Positions 9,726-18,816 are shown, counted from the stretch's first letter. The stretch: DNA of 64,000 nucleotides from VRUE01 sp035318745 (GCA_035318745.1 DATHEA010000012.1:1-64000), one strand, 5' to 3'. Program-made: numbers and translations. Notes: generated by a model from the sequence alone, not told the origin.

Positions 9726-11012
9726 GTGGCGCTCGCCGCGAGGATCGCCGTGGTCGCTGCCGACACCGGGTACCACCCGGCCAACGACGCCCTCGAGTAC
9801 GACTACATCGCGCGCTCGATAGCGGCGGGTGACGGCTACCCGCCCTCCGGGTATCTGCTCCAGGGCGGTCCGACGGCGGTCAGGGGGCCAGCCTACCCAT
9901 TCCTGCTCGGCAGTGTCTACGGGCTGACCTCAGACAGTACCCTGGCCGGGCGGCTGTCGAACGCGGTGCTTGGGGCAGCCATCGTGCTTCTGCTCTTTCT
10001 AGTCACCAAGCGCATCTGGGGACGCCAAACCGCTCTTGCCGCCGCCGGGCTGGCCGCCGTCTTCCCCCCGCTCGTTCTGCTCAGTCGCGACCTCGTTTCA
10101 GAGTCCCTCTTCGTCGCGCTCGAGCTGGCGGCGATTCTCTGCGTGCTGGAAATGCGGCGTTCCGGCGGCCTGCTCCGCTGGGCGGCGGCGGCGGGAGCGG
10201 TCTGCGGGCTGGCGGTGCTGACGCGCCCGACCGGCCTCGCCCTTCTAGCACCGATTCTCGTCGGCGTCTGGGTCAGGCGCCCGCTGTTGAGCCGACGTTC
10301 GCTGGCGGCTCCGTCGCTCTGCCTGATCTGCGCCGTGGCGATGACGGTGCCCTGGCTGGTACGCGACGTGGTCGAGTTCGGACGCATCGTTCCGGTCACG
10401 ACGAGCGCCGGAATCGCTTCCGCAGGCACCTACAATGAGGTTGCGCGCGAACGCGGCGCAAGACCGGGGGCATGGATCGACCCGCAGATCGTTCCCCGCT
10501 TCCGGCCGCTCTTCGAAACGGCCGGAATCGACGAGGCGGCGGTCGACGCGAGACTGAGGAAGGACGCCCGCGCCTTCGCGTGGGAACATCCCAGCTATGT
10601 TGCCGAAACCGCTGCCTGGAACCTCCTGCGCCTCTTCGAGATCGAAGGTGGCTCGGTCACCGATCTGCGCGGCGCCGGGGTCTACGACCGGGGCATCGGC
10701 AGCGAGCTTCCGCCCGCTGAGCGCATCGGCCTCGGCATCGCCGTCCTGCTCGCCGTGGTCGGCTTGCTCGGGATGCTCGGGCCTTGGAGCAACCGAATGA
10801 GCGGCGGGCAAAGGGTGCCCAAGGGGCCGCTCTTCCTCTGGCTGGTGCCCTTCGCGCTGGCCGTCGTCACGCTGCCGATCGCCGGCCTGCCTCGGTATCG
10901 GCTTCCGATCGATCCCTTCATGCTGATGCTCGCCGGCATCGGCTTGATCACGCTGTGGGATCGCTTGCCGGACAGGGGACGGAACGTGCCCGTCGATGGG
11001 GTGCCGGCGTGA
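9726..11012 (+). CDS. Integral membrane glycosyltransferase (GT39/ArnT-like)
   Basis: About 428-435 residue polytopic protein of the GT-C class, using polyprenyl-phosphate sugar on the outer face. The first extracytoplasmic loop has NDALEYDYIARSIAAGDGYPP, matching the Asp-containing loop of GT-C enzymes, and FPPLVLLSRDLVSESLF and LTRPTGLALLAP are typical. Roughly ten hydrophobic helices. No ATG, GTG or TTG lies in frame between the upstream terminator and 9726. A CTG at 9708, nine bases after AGGGGG, would restore a complete first helix and may be the real start. Overlaps the next gene as GTGA. Acceptor unknown. Confidence 0.8.
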   Translation: MALAARIAVVAADTGYHPANDALEYDYIARSIAAGDGYPPSGYLLQGGPTAVRGPAYPFLLGSVYGLTSDSTLAGRLSNAVLGAAIVLLLFLVTKRIWGRQTALAAAGLAAVFPPLVLLSRDLVSESLFVALELAAILCVLEMRRSGGLLRWAAAAGAVCGLAVLTRPTGLALLAPILVGVWVRRPLLSRRSLAAPSLCLICAVAMTVPWLVRDVVEFGRIVPVTTSAGIASAGTYNEVARERGARPGAWIDPQIVPRFRPLFETAGIDEAAVDARLRKDARAFAWEHPSYVAETAAWNLLRLFEIEGGSVTDLRGAGVYDRGIGSELPPAERIGLGIAVLLAVVGLLGMLGPWSNRMSGGQRVPKGPLFLWLVPFALAVVTLPIAGLPRYRLPIDPFMLMLAGIGLITLWDRLPDRGRNVPVDGVPA

Positions 11013-11545
11013 AGCGAGGTGGCTACGGCGCAACCGCCGCGATCGTCCTCGGGCTGGCGATCTCCGGCTGCGGCAGCGGCGCGGGCGGGGCCGACAACAC
11101 GATGGCGGCCGCAGCAAGCCCGGCAACCGTTGCCAAGGCGGAAGCCAACTGCGAGCGACTGCGGCGCCAGGTGATCCGGCTCGGGAGGCGCTCCTTCGCC
11201 GGAGCGCCGGTTCCGGTGGAGACGACGGCGCGGATAGTCCGGCCGAGCCTCGTGCTGCTTGAAGGCTTCGCCCGCCGCCAGCAGCTGCTCGCCAAGTCCT
11301 CCGGGGATCCAGCCCTACTGCTCTACGCAAGGCTCTTCGAACCGATCTTCGTGCTCGCGCACGAACGGGTGCGAACCGGCGAACGGTACGCCGCTGGCGA
11401 CGCCGAAGCCAGCACCCTCGCTCGCGGCTACGAAAACCTGATGGCAACGGTCGCGGCCGAGCAGCGCGAAGCGGCGCAGGAAGCCGGGCTGCACGCTTGC
11501 GCCATCGACTTCACCCGTGTTCTGACCCGCGCGCTTGCCAGCTGA
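11009..11545 (+). CDS. Putative lipoprotein
   Basis: 178 residues. MKRGGYGATAAIVLGLAISGCGSG contains a convincing lipobox (LAISGC), so the mature protein would be lipid-anchored at Cys22. The mature part is predominantly helical (ANCERLRRQVIRLGRRSF, then REAAQEAGLHACAIDFTRVL) with two further cysteines. No recognised family. GTG start overlaps the glycosyltransferase stop by four bases, so it is translationally coupled and may be an accessory subunit of the envelope-glycan operon. Confidence 0.72.
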   Translation: MKRGGYGATAAIVLGLAISGCGSGAGGADNTMAAAASPATVAKAEANCERLRRQVIRLGRRSFAGAPVPVETTARIVRPSLVLLEGFARRQQLLAKSSGDPALLLYARLFEPIFVLAHERVRTGERYAAGDAEASTLARGYENLMATVAAEQREAAQEAGLHACAIDFTRVLTRALAS

Positions 11546-11549
11546 CCGC

Positions 11550-12830
11550 ATGGACGGCGATCGCGCAAGCACCCGAGGCGGTGCGGTCCCGGATGTCGTA
11601 GCGCCGCCACCGCACCACCCACGCTTTCCGCTCACCGTCGGCATGCGGGGCATCCCCGCAATCGCGATCATCGTCGGTCACGCCTGGTTCTTCACCGGTG
11701 GCTTCGGCGGCTTCACCGAAAGTCTCCCCAACCGCGCGATGGTGCGGATGGACGGGCTGGTCGCACTCTTCTTCCTGCTCTCCGCCTTTCTGCTTTACCG
11801 GCCGATGATCGCCCACCGCACGGGTGGGCCGGCGCCGCCGCGGGTGGGCGACTACGCGCGCCGCCGCTTCATCCGCCTCTATCCGGCCTACTGGGTCGCG
11901 CTGGCCGGATTCACGATCTCAGTCGGGCTCTATGGCGTCTTCAGCGAGCACTGGTGGGCCTTCTTCAGCCTCACCGATTTCCTCGACCTGGGCCTGCACG
12001 ACGTGTGTCCACCCGACAAGGAATTCTTCTGTGGGCTCCCCCAGTCGTGGACGCTGGGAGTCGACATGACGTTCTACGTGCTACTGCCCTTCTACGCCGC
12101 CCTAACCGGCCTGCTGGCGCGGGGACGGGCGACGCGCAGCTGGGTCAAGGTCGAGCTGACGATACTCGCCGTGCTCGGGCTCGGTTCGTTGCTCCTCGGC
12201 GGTCCGCCGTTTGAGCTACGCAGCTTCGAATGGTTCAGATTCAGCGCCCTGGGACACTTTTTCTGGTTCTCCCTCGGCCTGGCCCTCGCGGTGATCTCGA
12301 TCGTCGACTGGAAGCGCGAGCTGCCGCGGGTCGCGCGGCTCGCCCGAGGGCTGGTCGCCCACCCCGGCCTCTGCTGGGCTGCCGGGCTGGCGATCTACCT
12401 GTTCACCGTGTTCGTCTTCTTCCCCGCCCCGTTCATCATCGCCCCGTTTCGGGATGGTTGGGAATACAACACGCTCAACCTCGTCCAGGGCATCGGGGCG
12501 GTGCTGCTCTTCATCCCGGTCGCGTTCGGCAATCCCAACCGCGGGGTCCCAGCCAGGATCGTCGGCCACCCCATGCTGATGTGGGTGGGCCTGATCTCCT
12601 ACGGACTGCTGCTCTGGAACGTGACGATCGCGGTCCTGCTCGGCTATCCGGGGGCAGACGAGGGCTACTGGACGGTGCTCATCCTGGGCTCTCTGGCAAC
12701 CCTGCCGCTCGCGGCGCTCAGCTACTACGTTGTCGAGCGACCGGTGATGAAACTGAAGTACAGGACGCTGCGCGAAGTGGTGCGTTCACGCCGGCGAGCG
12801 CAGACGACGGGGTCGGGAGAAGCGGGGTGA
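11550..12830 (+). CDS. OafA-type membrane O-acyltransferase (acyltransferase 3)
   Basis: 426-residue polytopic protein of the acyltransferase-3 family, which transfers acetyl or other acyl groups to surface sugars. Landmarks are GMRGIPAIAIIVGHAWFF (conserved His), FFLLSAFLLYRPMI, YARRRFIRLYPAYWVAL (RRxxRxxP-like), SWTLGVDMTFYVLLP, ISYGLLLWNVTI and YYVVERPVMKL near the end. About ten helices. ATG 11550 lies just after the lipoprotein stop; a TTG 15 bases earlier is less likely. Stop overlaps the next gene as GTGA. Confidence 0.9.
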   Translation: MDGDRASTRGGAVPDVVAPPPHHPRFPLTVGMRGIPAIAIIVGHAWFFTGGFGGFTESLPNRAMVRMDGLVALFFLLSAFLLYRPMIAHRTGGPAPPRVGDYARRRFIRLYPAYWVALAGFTISVGLYGVFSEHWWAFFSLTDFLDLGLHDVCPPDKEFFCGLPQSWTLGVDMTFYVLLPFYAALTGLLARGRATRSWVKVELTILAVLGLGSLLLGGPPFELRSFEWFRFSALGHFFWFSLGLALAVISIVDWKRELPRVARLARGLVAHPGLCWAAGLAIYLFTVFVFFPAPFIIAPFRDGWEYNTLNLVQGIGAVLLFIPVAFGNPNRGVPARIVGHPMLMWVGLISYGLLLWNVTIAVLLGYPGADEGYWTVLILGSLATLPLAALSYYVVERPVMKLKYRTLREVVRSRRRAQTTGSGEAG

Positions 12831-15511
12831 CAGGCGCCCGCGGCGCGATGCGGCGGACGATGTTCCTCTCCCAGGACGGGGTCGTCCTCTGCGCGACGAT
12901 GAAGGCGCTCGACGAGCTGGGGATCCTTGAGCCCTCGCTGACCGACGAGCGCCCTCTGTCCGAGCTCTATCCAGGATTGGACGAGGCGGGGTTCGGAGCG
13001 CTGCGGATCGCGCTCCACTGCCTCGCCTCGACCGGCTGGCTGGCCGAGGAGGCGACGCTCGACGCAAGCACTTCGGTGTTGCGCTGGACCGAGAATGGCC
13101 GCGTCGCCGCCGCCGCGCGGCGCCACTATGTCGCCCTGGGCGAGCTGCTCCAAGGCTTCGGCGGGGCCGGAGACGACGCTTGGACGAGGCCCTGGAGCGA
13201 AGCGCAGGGGGACCGTTTCGCCGCCCTGGTCGAGTCGGCCCGGGAGCGCTGGGGAATCGACCCGTCGGCCGGCGAGCAACTCGCTTCCGTCGTCCGCGGC
13301 CACCTCGACGGCGGTCTTACCGTGCCGACGATGCTCTGGCTGCACGAGGCCGAGCGCCTCGGTGGGCAGGCGCCCGACCTGCCAGAGGGCATCACGGGGA
13401 ACGCGATGCGGCGCCTCTTCGAGGCGCTCGGCTGGCTCGATCCGGCCGCCGGGACGTGGACCGCCGACGGCGAGCAGGCGCGCGCCTTTGCACTCAACTT
13501 CGGCGGCGTCGCCACCTACCTGCCGATGCTCGCCCGCCTGCCCGAGCTCTACCGCGGAGAGCTCATCGTCAGCCCACCGCAGGACGGCGGCGGCGAGTGG
13601 CACGTCCACCGCGAGCTGAACCTGCGGATCAGCGCCGCCGCCCACCGCCGCTACTTCGTCGACAGTGACGCGACCGTGGTCGAGCTGTTCGACCGCGAGC
13701 CGCTCTCCGCACAGCCGGCGTTCATTGCCGAGATGGGCTGCGGCAACGGCAGCTGGCTGATCCACCTGCATGAGCTGATCGGCCAGCGGACCAGGCGCGG
13801 TGAGCGTCTCGACGAGGCGCCCCTGCTGATGGTCGGCGTCGACATCGACGCGACCGCACTCGAACAGGCGAGGCGCCGCCTCGACGAGGCGAACGTCCCG
13901 GCGCTGCTCTTGCGCGGCGACGTAACAGACCCCGACGGGCTGTGCGACTCGCTCGGCGAGCAGGGACTGGCGATCGAGGATGGGCTCCATATCCGCTCCT
14001 TCATCGACCACGAGCGTTCCTATCGCGGCGCCGACCAATCTCTCCCCGCCCCCGGCTGGGCCAGCGGCGTCTACATCGACGGTGAGGGCCGCCCGCTGGC
14101 CGGCGAGGAGGTCGAGCGGGATCTGATCACCCACCTGGCTCGCTGGGAGCGACACGCGCGCAGGCACGGGATGATCGTGCTCGAGGCGCACTGTGTCGCC
14201 CCCGTCGTCGCTCGCAAGCAGCTCGGTGCGCTGCACAGCGTCGCCTTCGACGCCCACCAGGCCTACTCGACTCAGTACCCGGTCGATCACGCCTCCTTCC
14301 TGCGCTGCTGTCAGGCGGCCGGACTGGCGACGCTTGCCCACCACGAACGACGCTACCCCTCCAACCGCCCGTTCGTCTCGATCGGCCATAACCGGCTGGT
14401 CTCAGCCGAAGGGCTGGCTTCGCTGCCGGGAGAAAGAAGCGACGGGGCTCCGCGCGAGGACACCTGGACCCCGGAGCCCGGGACCGACCTCGCCGACGGC
14501 GAGGCGCTGCACGAGATTCTCTTCGTCGACGGCGACATCCGCTTCCCGGCCGCCTGGGGGGCGGGGCCCACCGGCTACGTCGTCGGCGGCACCCTGGAAG
14601 CGATCGAGGCGCGTCTGGCGGCCGCGTCCTCAGGCGAGACGATCCGCATTCTCGACTACGGCGCGGGAACCGGGACGGCCTCGATAGAGCTGCTCAAGGC
14701 CTGCGGAGAGCGGGGCCTGGAGGAACGTCTGCGACGCGCCGGAGTCGGGCTCGAGCTGCACTTGGTCGACCTGCCATCCAGCTGGTTCGCGAAAGGCCAT
14801 GAGGTGCTGCGCGAATGCGCCTGGACCCGCTTCCACTCGCTGCGCGACCCCGGCGGGGGCTTCCGCGACCTGGCCGAGGCGACCGGGGGCATCCACTTCG
14901 ACACCGCGATGGTGAACATGGTCTTTCACCTGATCCCGCCGAAGGCTCGGGATCGGGCCATCGACGGCCTGGCGGAGACGCTCTCGCCGGCCGGGCGCCT
15001 GCTCTGGAGCGCACCAGACCTCGGTCCGGCAGGCCCCTACGCGGTCCTTCTACACGACCCCAACCGCGCCTTGCGCGAGCGCTGGCTCGAGCTGCTCGGC
15101 GGCGAGGGCGAGCTTCCGGCGGGAACGTCGGTGGAGCTGGCCGAGGCGGTCCGCCGCGCCCGCACAGACTTCGACGAGGAAGCGCTGCGGGAGGCGCAGA
15201 GCCGTGCCGACCGGCGCATCCTGCCGCGGCCGCTGGCCGCCGAGGTGGTCGCCGCGCTGGAGCGCCGCTTCGCTGGTGAAACCGAGGTACGGACCTTCGA
15301 GATGCTCAGCGAGGACATCGTGCACGGCCTGCTGGTCCCCTCGAACCAGGCCGAGTACCTGCCAGAGATCGAGGACGCACGGCTGCGCGAGAGCGTCATC
15401 CGCGAGTTGATGACCGCCGACGTGATCCCGCGTCTCCAGGACGGTCCAGCGGGCACCGGCCTGGGCCTGAACCTGCACTGGACCCTGGGCGCCTTCAGCA
15501 AGCGCGGGTAG
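12827..15511 (+). CDS. Large tandem SAM-dependent methyltransferase
   Basis: 894-residue protein with two separate methyltransferase folds. Residues 1-290 are helical, winged-helix-like segments. The first SAM site is FIAEMGCGNGSWLIHLHEL near residue 300, with VGVDIDATALEQARRRL as the acidic strand. The second is ILDYGAGTGTASIELL near 608, with ELHLVDLPSSWF. Between them is a distinctive stretch rich in His (SFIDHERSYRGAD, VLEAHCVAPV, LHSVAFDAHQAY). Domain duplication on this scale recalls methyltransferase modules of polyketide systems, but no ketosynthase or carrier domain is present. GTG start overlaps the acyltransferase stop; ATG at 12848 is an alternative. Substrate unknown; context suggests a surface glycolipid. 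Confidence 0.78.
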   Translation: MTGARGAMRRTMFLSQDGVVLCATMKALDELGILEPSLTDERPLSELYPGLDEAGFGALRIALHCLASTGWLAEEATLDASTSVLRWTENGRVAAAARRHYVALGELLQGFGGAGDDAWTRPWSEAQGDRFAALVESARERWGIDPSAGEQLASVVRGHLDGGLTVPTMLWLHEAERLGGQAPDLPEGITGNAMRRLFEALGWLDPAAGTWTADGEQARAFALNFGGVATYLPMLARLPELYRGELIVSPPQDGGGEWHVHRELNLRISAAAHRRYFVDSDATVVELFDREPLSAQPAFIAEMGCGNGSWLIHLHELIGQRTRRGERLDEAPLLMVGVDIDATALEQARRRLDEANVPALLLRGDVTDPDGLCDSLGEQGLAIEDGLHIRSFIDHERSYRGADQSLPAPGWASGVYIDGEGRPLAGEEVERDLITHLARWERHARRHGMIVLEAHCVAPVVARKQLGALHSVAFDAHQAYSTQYPVDHASFLRCCQAAGLATLAHHERRYPSNRPFVSIGHNRLVSAEGLASLPGERSDGAPREDTWTPEPGTDLADGEALHEILFVDGDIRFPAAWGAGPTGYVVGGTLEAIEARLAAASSGETIRILDYGAGTGTASIELLKACGERGLEERLRRAGVGLELHLVDLPSSWFAKGHEVLRECAWTRFHSLRDPGGGFRDLAEATGGIHFDTAMVNMVFHLIPPKARDRAIDGLAETLSPAGRLLWSAPDLGPAGPYAVLLHDPNRALRERWLELLGGEGELPAGTSVELAEAVRRARTDFDEEALREAQSRADRRILPRPLAAEVVAALERRFAGETEVRTFEMLSEDIVHGLLVPSNQAEYLPEIEDARLRESVIRELMTADVIPRLQDGPAGTGLGLNLHWTLGAFSKRG

Positions 15512-15526
15512 GCGCCGGGCGCCACC

Positions 15527-16591
15527 TCAAACGCGCCGCCCGGCCACATCGGCCGCATCCGCCAAGCGCTCGACCAGGCGGGCGAAGCCCTCGATGCCTG
15601 CATTGACCTTGCCGTACTGGCCGGCGGCGTAGCGGGCGGAGACGCCCTCGAGGATGATCGCCAGCTTCCAGTAGCCGAGAGCGACGAAGAAGTCGAGCTG
15701 GGAGAGGTCGCGGCCGGAGCGTTCGGCGTAGCGGTCGCGCAGCTCCGCGTTGGTGGGGAAGCCCGGCGCCAGGTTGGCGGGCTGGCCGAGGGCGACCGGG
15801 TCCTCGCCCCGTGCGGGCCAGTAGACCATCAACAGGCCAACGTCGGCGAGTGGATCGCCGAGCGTGCACAGCTCCCAGTCGACCACCGCTGCCACCTCCC
15901 CACCCTTCGTGAGGATCATGTTGTCGAGCCGGTAGTCACCATGGACGATCGTCGCCGGGCCCTGCTCGGGGATGCGTGCCTCCAGGCGTTGGTGCACAGC
16001 GTCGATCGCCGGCAGCTCGCGCGTCTTCGATTTCTCCCACTGGCCCTGCCAGCGGCGCAGCTGGCGGGCGACGTAGTCCTCCTTGCGACCGAGATCGCCG
16101 AGCCCGGCGGCATCGGGGTCGACCGCGTGGATGTCGACCAGGGTGTCGGCGACGCGCTCGCCGATCGCCCGCCGGTCTGCCTCCTCGGGGAACGCCTCCG
16201 CCTCGGCGAGGCCACGCAGGATCGGCCCCTCGACGAACTCCATCACGTAGAAGGGTGCTTCGTTGACCCGCTCGTCCTCGCAAAGCCCGACCACAGGCGC
16301 GACGGGTACGGCGGTCGGTCCCAGCGCCGAGACGACCGTGTGCTCGCGCCCCATGTCATGGGCCGAGCCGAGCCGCTTGCCGAGCGGTGGCCGGCGCAGC
16401 GCCCAGCGCCGGCCGGCAGCGTCGCTGACGCCGTAAGTGAGGTTTGAGTGGCCGCCGGAGATTCGCTCGAAGGCGAGCGGCAGCTCGACTCCCTCGACCC
16501 GCTCCTCGAACCAGGCCTCGACCCCGGCCCGGTCGATCCCCTCCGGCGCCGCCGCAATGCCGTCGTGGGTGCCTGTAGCCTCGTCGCCCAT
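15527..16591 (-). CDS. Phosphotransferase (APH/ACAD10-like kinase) family protein
   Basis: 354-residue aminoglycoside-phosphotransferase-fold enzyme. ISGGHSNLTYGV is the nucleotide loop, the Brenner-type catalytic motif is IVHGDYRLDNMIL, and the metal motif is VVDWELCTLGDPLADVG. FYVMEFVEGPILRG is the hinge. This pattern matches the ACAD10-type kinases often found with acyl-CoA dehydrogenases, not antibiotic resistance enzymes. ATG at 16591 is used; a longer frame to 16645 exists. Its 5' end overlaps the start region of the divergent histidine kinase, so one of the two starts may be wrong. Confidence 0.87.
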   Translation of the reverse strand: MGDEATGTHDGIAAAPEGIDRAGVEAWFEERVEGVELPLAFERISGGHSNLTYGVSDAAGRRWALRRPPLGKRLGSAHDMGREHTVVSALGPTAVPVAPVVGLCEDERVNEAPFYVMEFVEGPILRGLAEAEAFPEEADRRAIGERVADTLVDIHAVDPDAAGLGDLGRKEDYVARQLRRWQGQWEKSKTRELPAIDAVHQRLEARIPEQGPATIVHGDYRLDNMILTKGGEVAAVVDWELCTLGDPLADVGLLMVYWPARGEDPVALGQPANLAPGFPTNAELRDRYAERSGRDLSQLDFFVALGYWKLAIILEGVSARYAAGQYGKVNAGIEGFARLVERLADAADVAGRRV

Positions 16592-17846
16592 CGGCTCGCA
16601 AGCATATTCCCGACGACGATTCCGGCTCAACCCGTCGCTCGCCAACCGGCTGACGATCGGCTTCGCGATTGCCTTTGCGGTCCTGACCGGCCTGGCGGTG
16701 ATCGGCGTCGCCCGCTTCCTGCAGCAACGCCAGGACTACGAGAACGCCACCGCCCGCTCCTACCAGCGTGAGATCGTGGCCCGCAACAGGCTGGCGCAGG
16801 GAACGCACCCCACCGCGGCACGCGCGGCGGTGATCTCCCAGCAGCACCAGAGGCAGGCGCTGCGTGACGAAATCTCCAGTGAGACGCGCGACACGGCCCT
16901 GCTGGTCGGGGCAGGTCTGATCGCCGGCCTGACCGGAGCGGCGCTGCTCTTCACCGGGCTGATCTCGTCGATGCGCCGCCCGCTCGAGGACCTTGTCGAT
17001 GCGTCGGGGCGGTTGGCCGGCGGAGACCTCGACGCCCGGGTCAAAATCGGCGGCCTCTCGGAGACGGCCACGCTCGGCAGCGCCTTCAACGAGATGGCCG
17101 AGGAGCTGCAACGCCGCGCCGGTGAACGCGACCAGCTCGACCGGATGAAAGACGAGTTCGTCCTCACCGCATCCCACGAGCTGCGCAGCCCGCTCACCTC
17201 GGTGCAGGGTTTCGCCGAGCTGCTGCTGCTGGAGCGCGAGAATCTCAGCCCGAAGCAGGCGGAGACGGTCGAGGTGATCCTCGACAACACCCGCCATCTG
17301 GTCCGCCTGCTGAACGATCTGCTCGACCTCGCCCGCAGCGACGCCGGCAGGCTGACGATCCGACCGGAGCAAACCGGCGCGACGGGGCTGATCGAGGACG
17401 CGGTGCGGACGATGCGAGCTCAGCTCGACGCCCGTGGACAGCAGCTGAGCCTGGAGATCGAGCCCGACCTACCTCAGATCGAAGCCGATCGGGACCGGAT
17501 TCGCCAAGTACTGGTGAATCTGCTTACGAATGCGAACGAGTATTGCCCGCAAGGAGCGAATATCGGGGTGAAGGCACATCGCGCCGGTGCCGAAGTTGAG
17601 ATCGACGTGATCGATGACGGACCGGGCATACCCGAGCAGCAACTGGAGCACATCTTCGAACGCTTCTCGCGCGGCGACGCCGGCGAGACCCAGCGTGTGG
17701 GTGGCACCGGCCTCGGTCTGGCGATCTCGAAGTCGCTGATCGAGCTGCACGGGGGCACGATCGGCGCCGAATCGACTCCCGGCGGGGGCTCGACCTTCCG
17801 CATCCGCCTGCCGATGGTCATCCCCGAACGAGTAGAGGCGATCTGA
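16557..17846 (+). CDS. Sensor histidine kinase
   Basis: About 430-residue membrane histidine kinase. TM1 (LTIGFAIAFAVLTGLAVIGV) and TM2 (TALLVGAGLIAGLTGAALLFTGLI) flank a short extracytoplasmic sensor loop, followed by HAMP (MRRPLEDLVDASGRLAGGDLDARV). The dimerisation motif is LTASHELRSPLTSVQGFAELL (His about residue 207). The ATPase boxes are NLLTNANEYCP (N), DVIDDGPGIPEQQLEHIFERF (G1/F) and GGTGLGLAISKSLIELHGG (G2). ATG 16557 or GTG 16569 are the only nearby canonical starts and both overlap the divergent phosphotransferase 5' end. Coupled to the response regulator by a TGATG junction. Confidence 0.9.
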   Translation: MPSWVPVASSPIGSQAYSRRRFRLNPSLANRLTIGFAIAFAVLTGLAVIGVARFLQQRQDYENATARSYQREIVARNRLAQGTHPTAARAAVISQQHQRQALRDEISSETRDTALLVGAGLIAGLTGAALLFTGLISSMRRPLEDLVDASGRLAGGDLDARVKIGGLSETATLGSAFNEMAEELQRRAGERDQLDRMKDEFVLTASHELRSPLTSVQGFAELLLLERENLSPKQAETVEVILDNTRHLVRLLNDLLDLARSDAGRLTIRPEQTGATGLIEDAVRTMRAQLDARGQQLSLEIEPDLPQIEADRDRIRQVLVNLLTNANEYCPQGANIGVKAHRAGAEVEIDVIDDGPGIPEQQLEHIFERFSRGDAGETQRVGGTGLGLAISKSLIELHGGTIGAESTPGGGSTFRIRLPMVIPERVEAI

Positions 17847-18208
17847 TGGCCAGGATCTTGGTAGCCGACGATTCCGAGACCATCCTGCTCCTCCTGCGCA
17901 CGCGCTTGGAGATGGAGCGCCACGAGGTCGCAACTGCAACCGACGGCCAAGAGGTCATCGACAAGGTAGACGCCTCCAGCCCGCCCGACATCCTCCTGCT
18001 CGACGCGATGATGCCCTGCAAATCAGGCATCGACGCCCTGCGGGAGCTCCGCGCCGCCGGAATCGAAACCCCCGTACTGATAGTCAGCGCCCACACCGAA
18101 GGCGGCAACGGCGCAGACCACGCGGATCTCGCGATCAACGGCTACGTCAGCAAGCCGATCGACTTCGACCAGCTCTTCGCGAAGATCGCCGAGCTGACCA
18201 ACGGCTAG
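17846..18208 (+). CDS. Single-domain response regulator
   Basis: 120-residue receiver domain without an output domain. Acidic pair VADDSET, phospho-acceptor Asp53 in LLLDAMMPCKSG, the Ser/Thr switch in VSAHTEGG and the conserved Lys in GYVSKPIDFDQL are all present. The ATG overlaps the kinase stop, so the two should form a pair, with the receiver probably acting by protein contact as in CheY- or SpoIIR-type relays rather than by DNA binding. Confidence 0.92.
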   Translation: MARILVADDSETILLLLRTRLEMERHEVATATDGQEVIDKVDASSPPDILLLDAMMPCKSGIDALRELRAAGIETPVLIVSAHTEGGNGADHADLAINGYVSKPIDFDQLFAKIAELTNG

Positions 18209-18212
18209 GCAA

Positions 18213-18249
18213 CCCCAGGCCCCAAACTGTGTGGGACCTGGGGCGTTTC
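18213..18249 (+). terminator. Imperfect hairpin after kinase/regulator operon
   Basis: CCCCAGG...CCTGGGG with inner CCC...GGG pairing, followed by CGTTTCG. It lies between the convergent response-regulator and exported-protein genes and probably ends transcription from the plus strand. Confidence 0.55.
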
Positions 18250-18261
18250 GCTAAGGGCTTG

Positions 18262-18816
18262 TTAGCCGGCCACGGACGCTGCGGCAGTACAGATCGCGGT
18301 CACAGTCATAGAACCGGAGGGCCCGAACCCGGTTGCAGTCCATCCGGTGCGAGAGGAGTTGGGGCCGCTGTCGTTGACAAAGTCTTCTTCCTCGTTGCTG
18401 ACCGAGGCCCCACCGCCGATCACGTTGGTTCCGGCAGGACAATTCGCCGTCGCGGAACTGCCACCGAGTGCCCCGACGAGAGCAACCGTCGAAACCGCGT
18501 ACTGAATGCTCGAGACCTTGGTGGCGGTCACACCGGTCAGGGTGCTCTGGTTGATCTGAGTCCCCGTAAGCGACCCGGCCTGGATCTGCGTCCCGGTGAT
18601 CGAGCCTGCTTTGATCTGGGTGCCGGTCAGGGAACCTGGCTTGATCTGCTTCCCAGTCAAGGTCTTTGCCTTGATCCGGTTGCCTGGCAAAGAGCTCGCC
18701 TTGATCTGAGTACCGCTTATCTTCCCCGCAGCATAGACGGACCCCCCGAGCGCAATGAAGAGTGCCATACAGGCGACGACGTTGGAGAAGGAAAACAACT
18801 TCGCAATTCGACCCAT
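18262..18816 (-). CDS. Exported GTQIKAGS-repeat protein with CPAG...GGG end domain
   Basis: 184 residues. Signal or anchor sequence is SFSNVVACMALFIALGGSVYAA. Then come about eight short repeats of the form (S/T)LTGTQIKAGS / GNRIKAKT, likely folding as a small beta-solenoid. The C-terminal domain starts at ANCPAGTNVIGGGASV and ends with SGWTATGF-like and VTAICTAA segments, with paired cysteines. The ribosome site AAGGAG is well placed before ATG 18816. The same architecture recurs at 50058-50810. Proteins of this kind are abundant and uncharacterised in Thermoleophilia; a surface structural or adhesive role is inference. Confidence 0.82.
   Translation of the reverse strand: MGRIAKLFSFSNVVACMALFIALGGSVYAAGKISGTQIKASSLPGNRIKAKTLTGKQIKPGSLTGTQIKAGSITGTQIQAGSLTGTQINQSTLTGVTATKVSSIQYAVSTVALVGALGGSSATANCPAGTNVIGGGASVSNEEEDFVNDSGPNSSRTGWTATGFGPSGSMTVTAICTAAASVAG

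Noticed and set aside
12725..14389. 554-residue minus-strand open frame
   Set aside because: Antisense to the tandem methyltransferase gene; no motif.
15527..16591. Antibiotic resistance kinase
   Set aside because: Has the APH fold but matches ACAD10-type phosphotransferases in the hinge and metal motifs; no drug-resistance call is justified.
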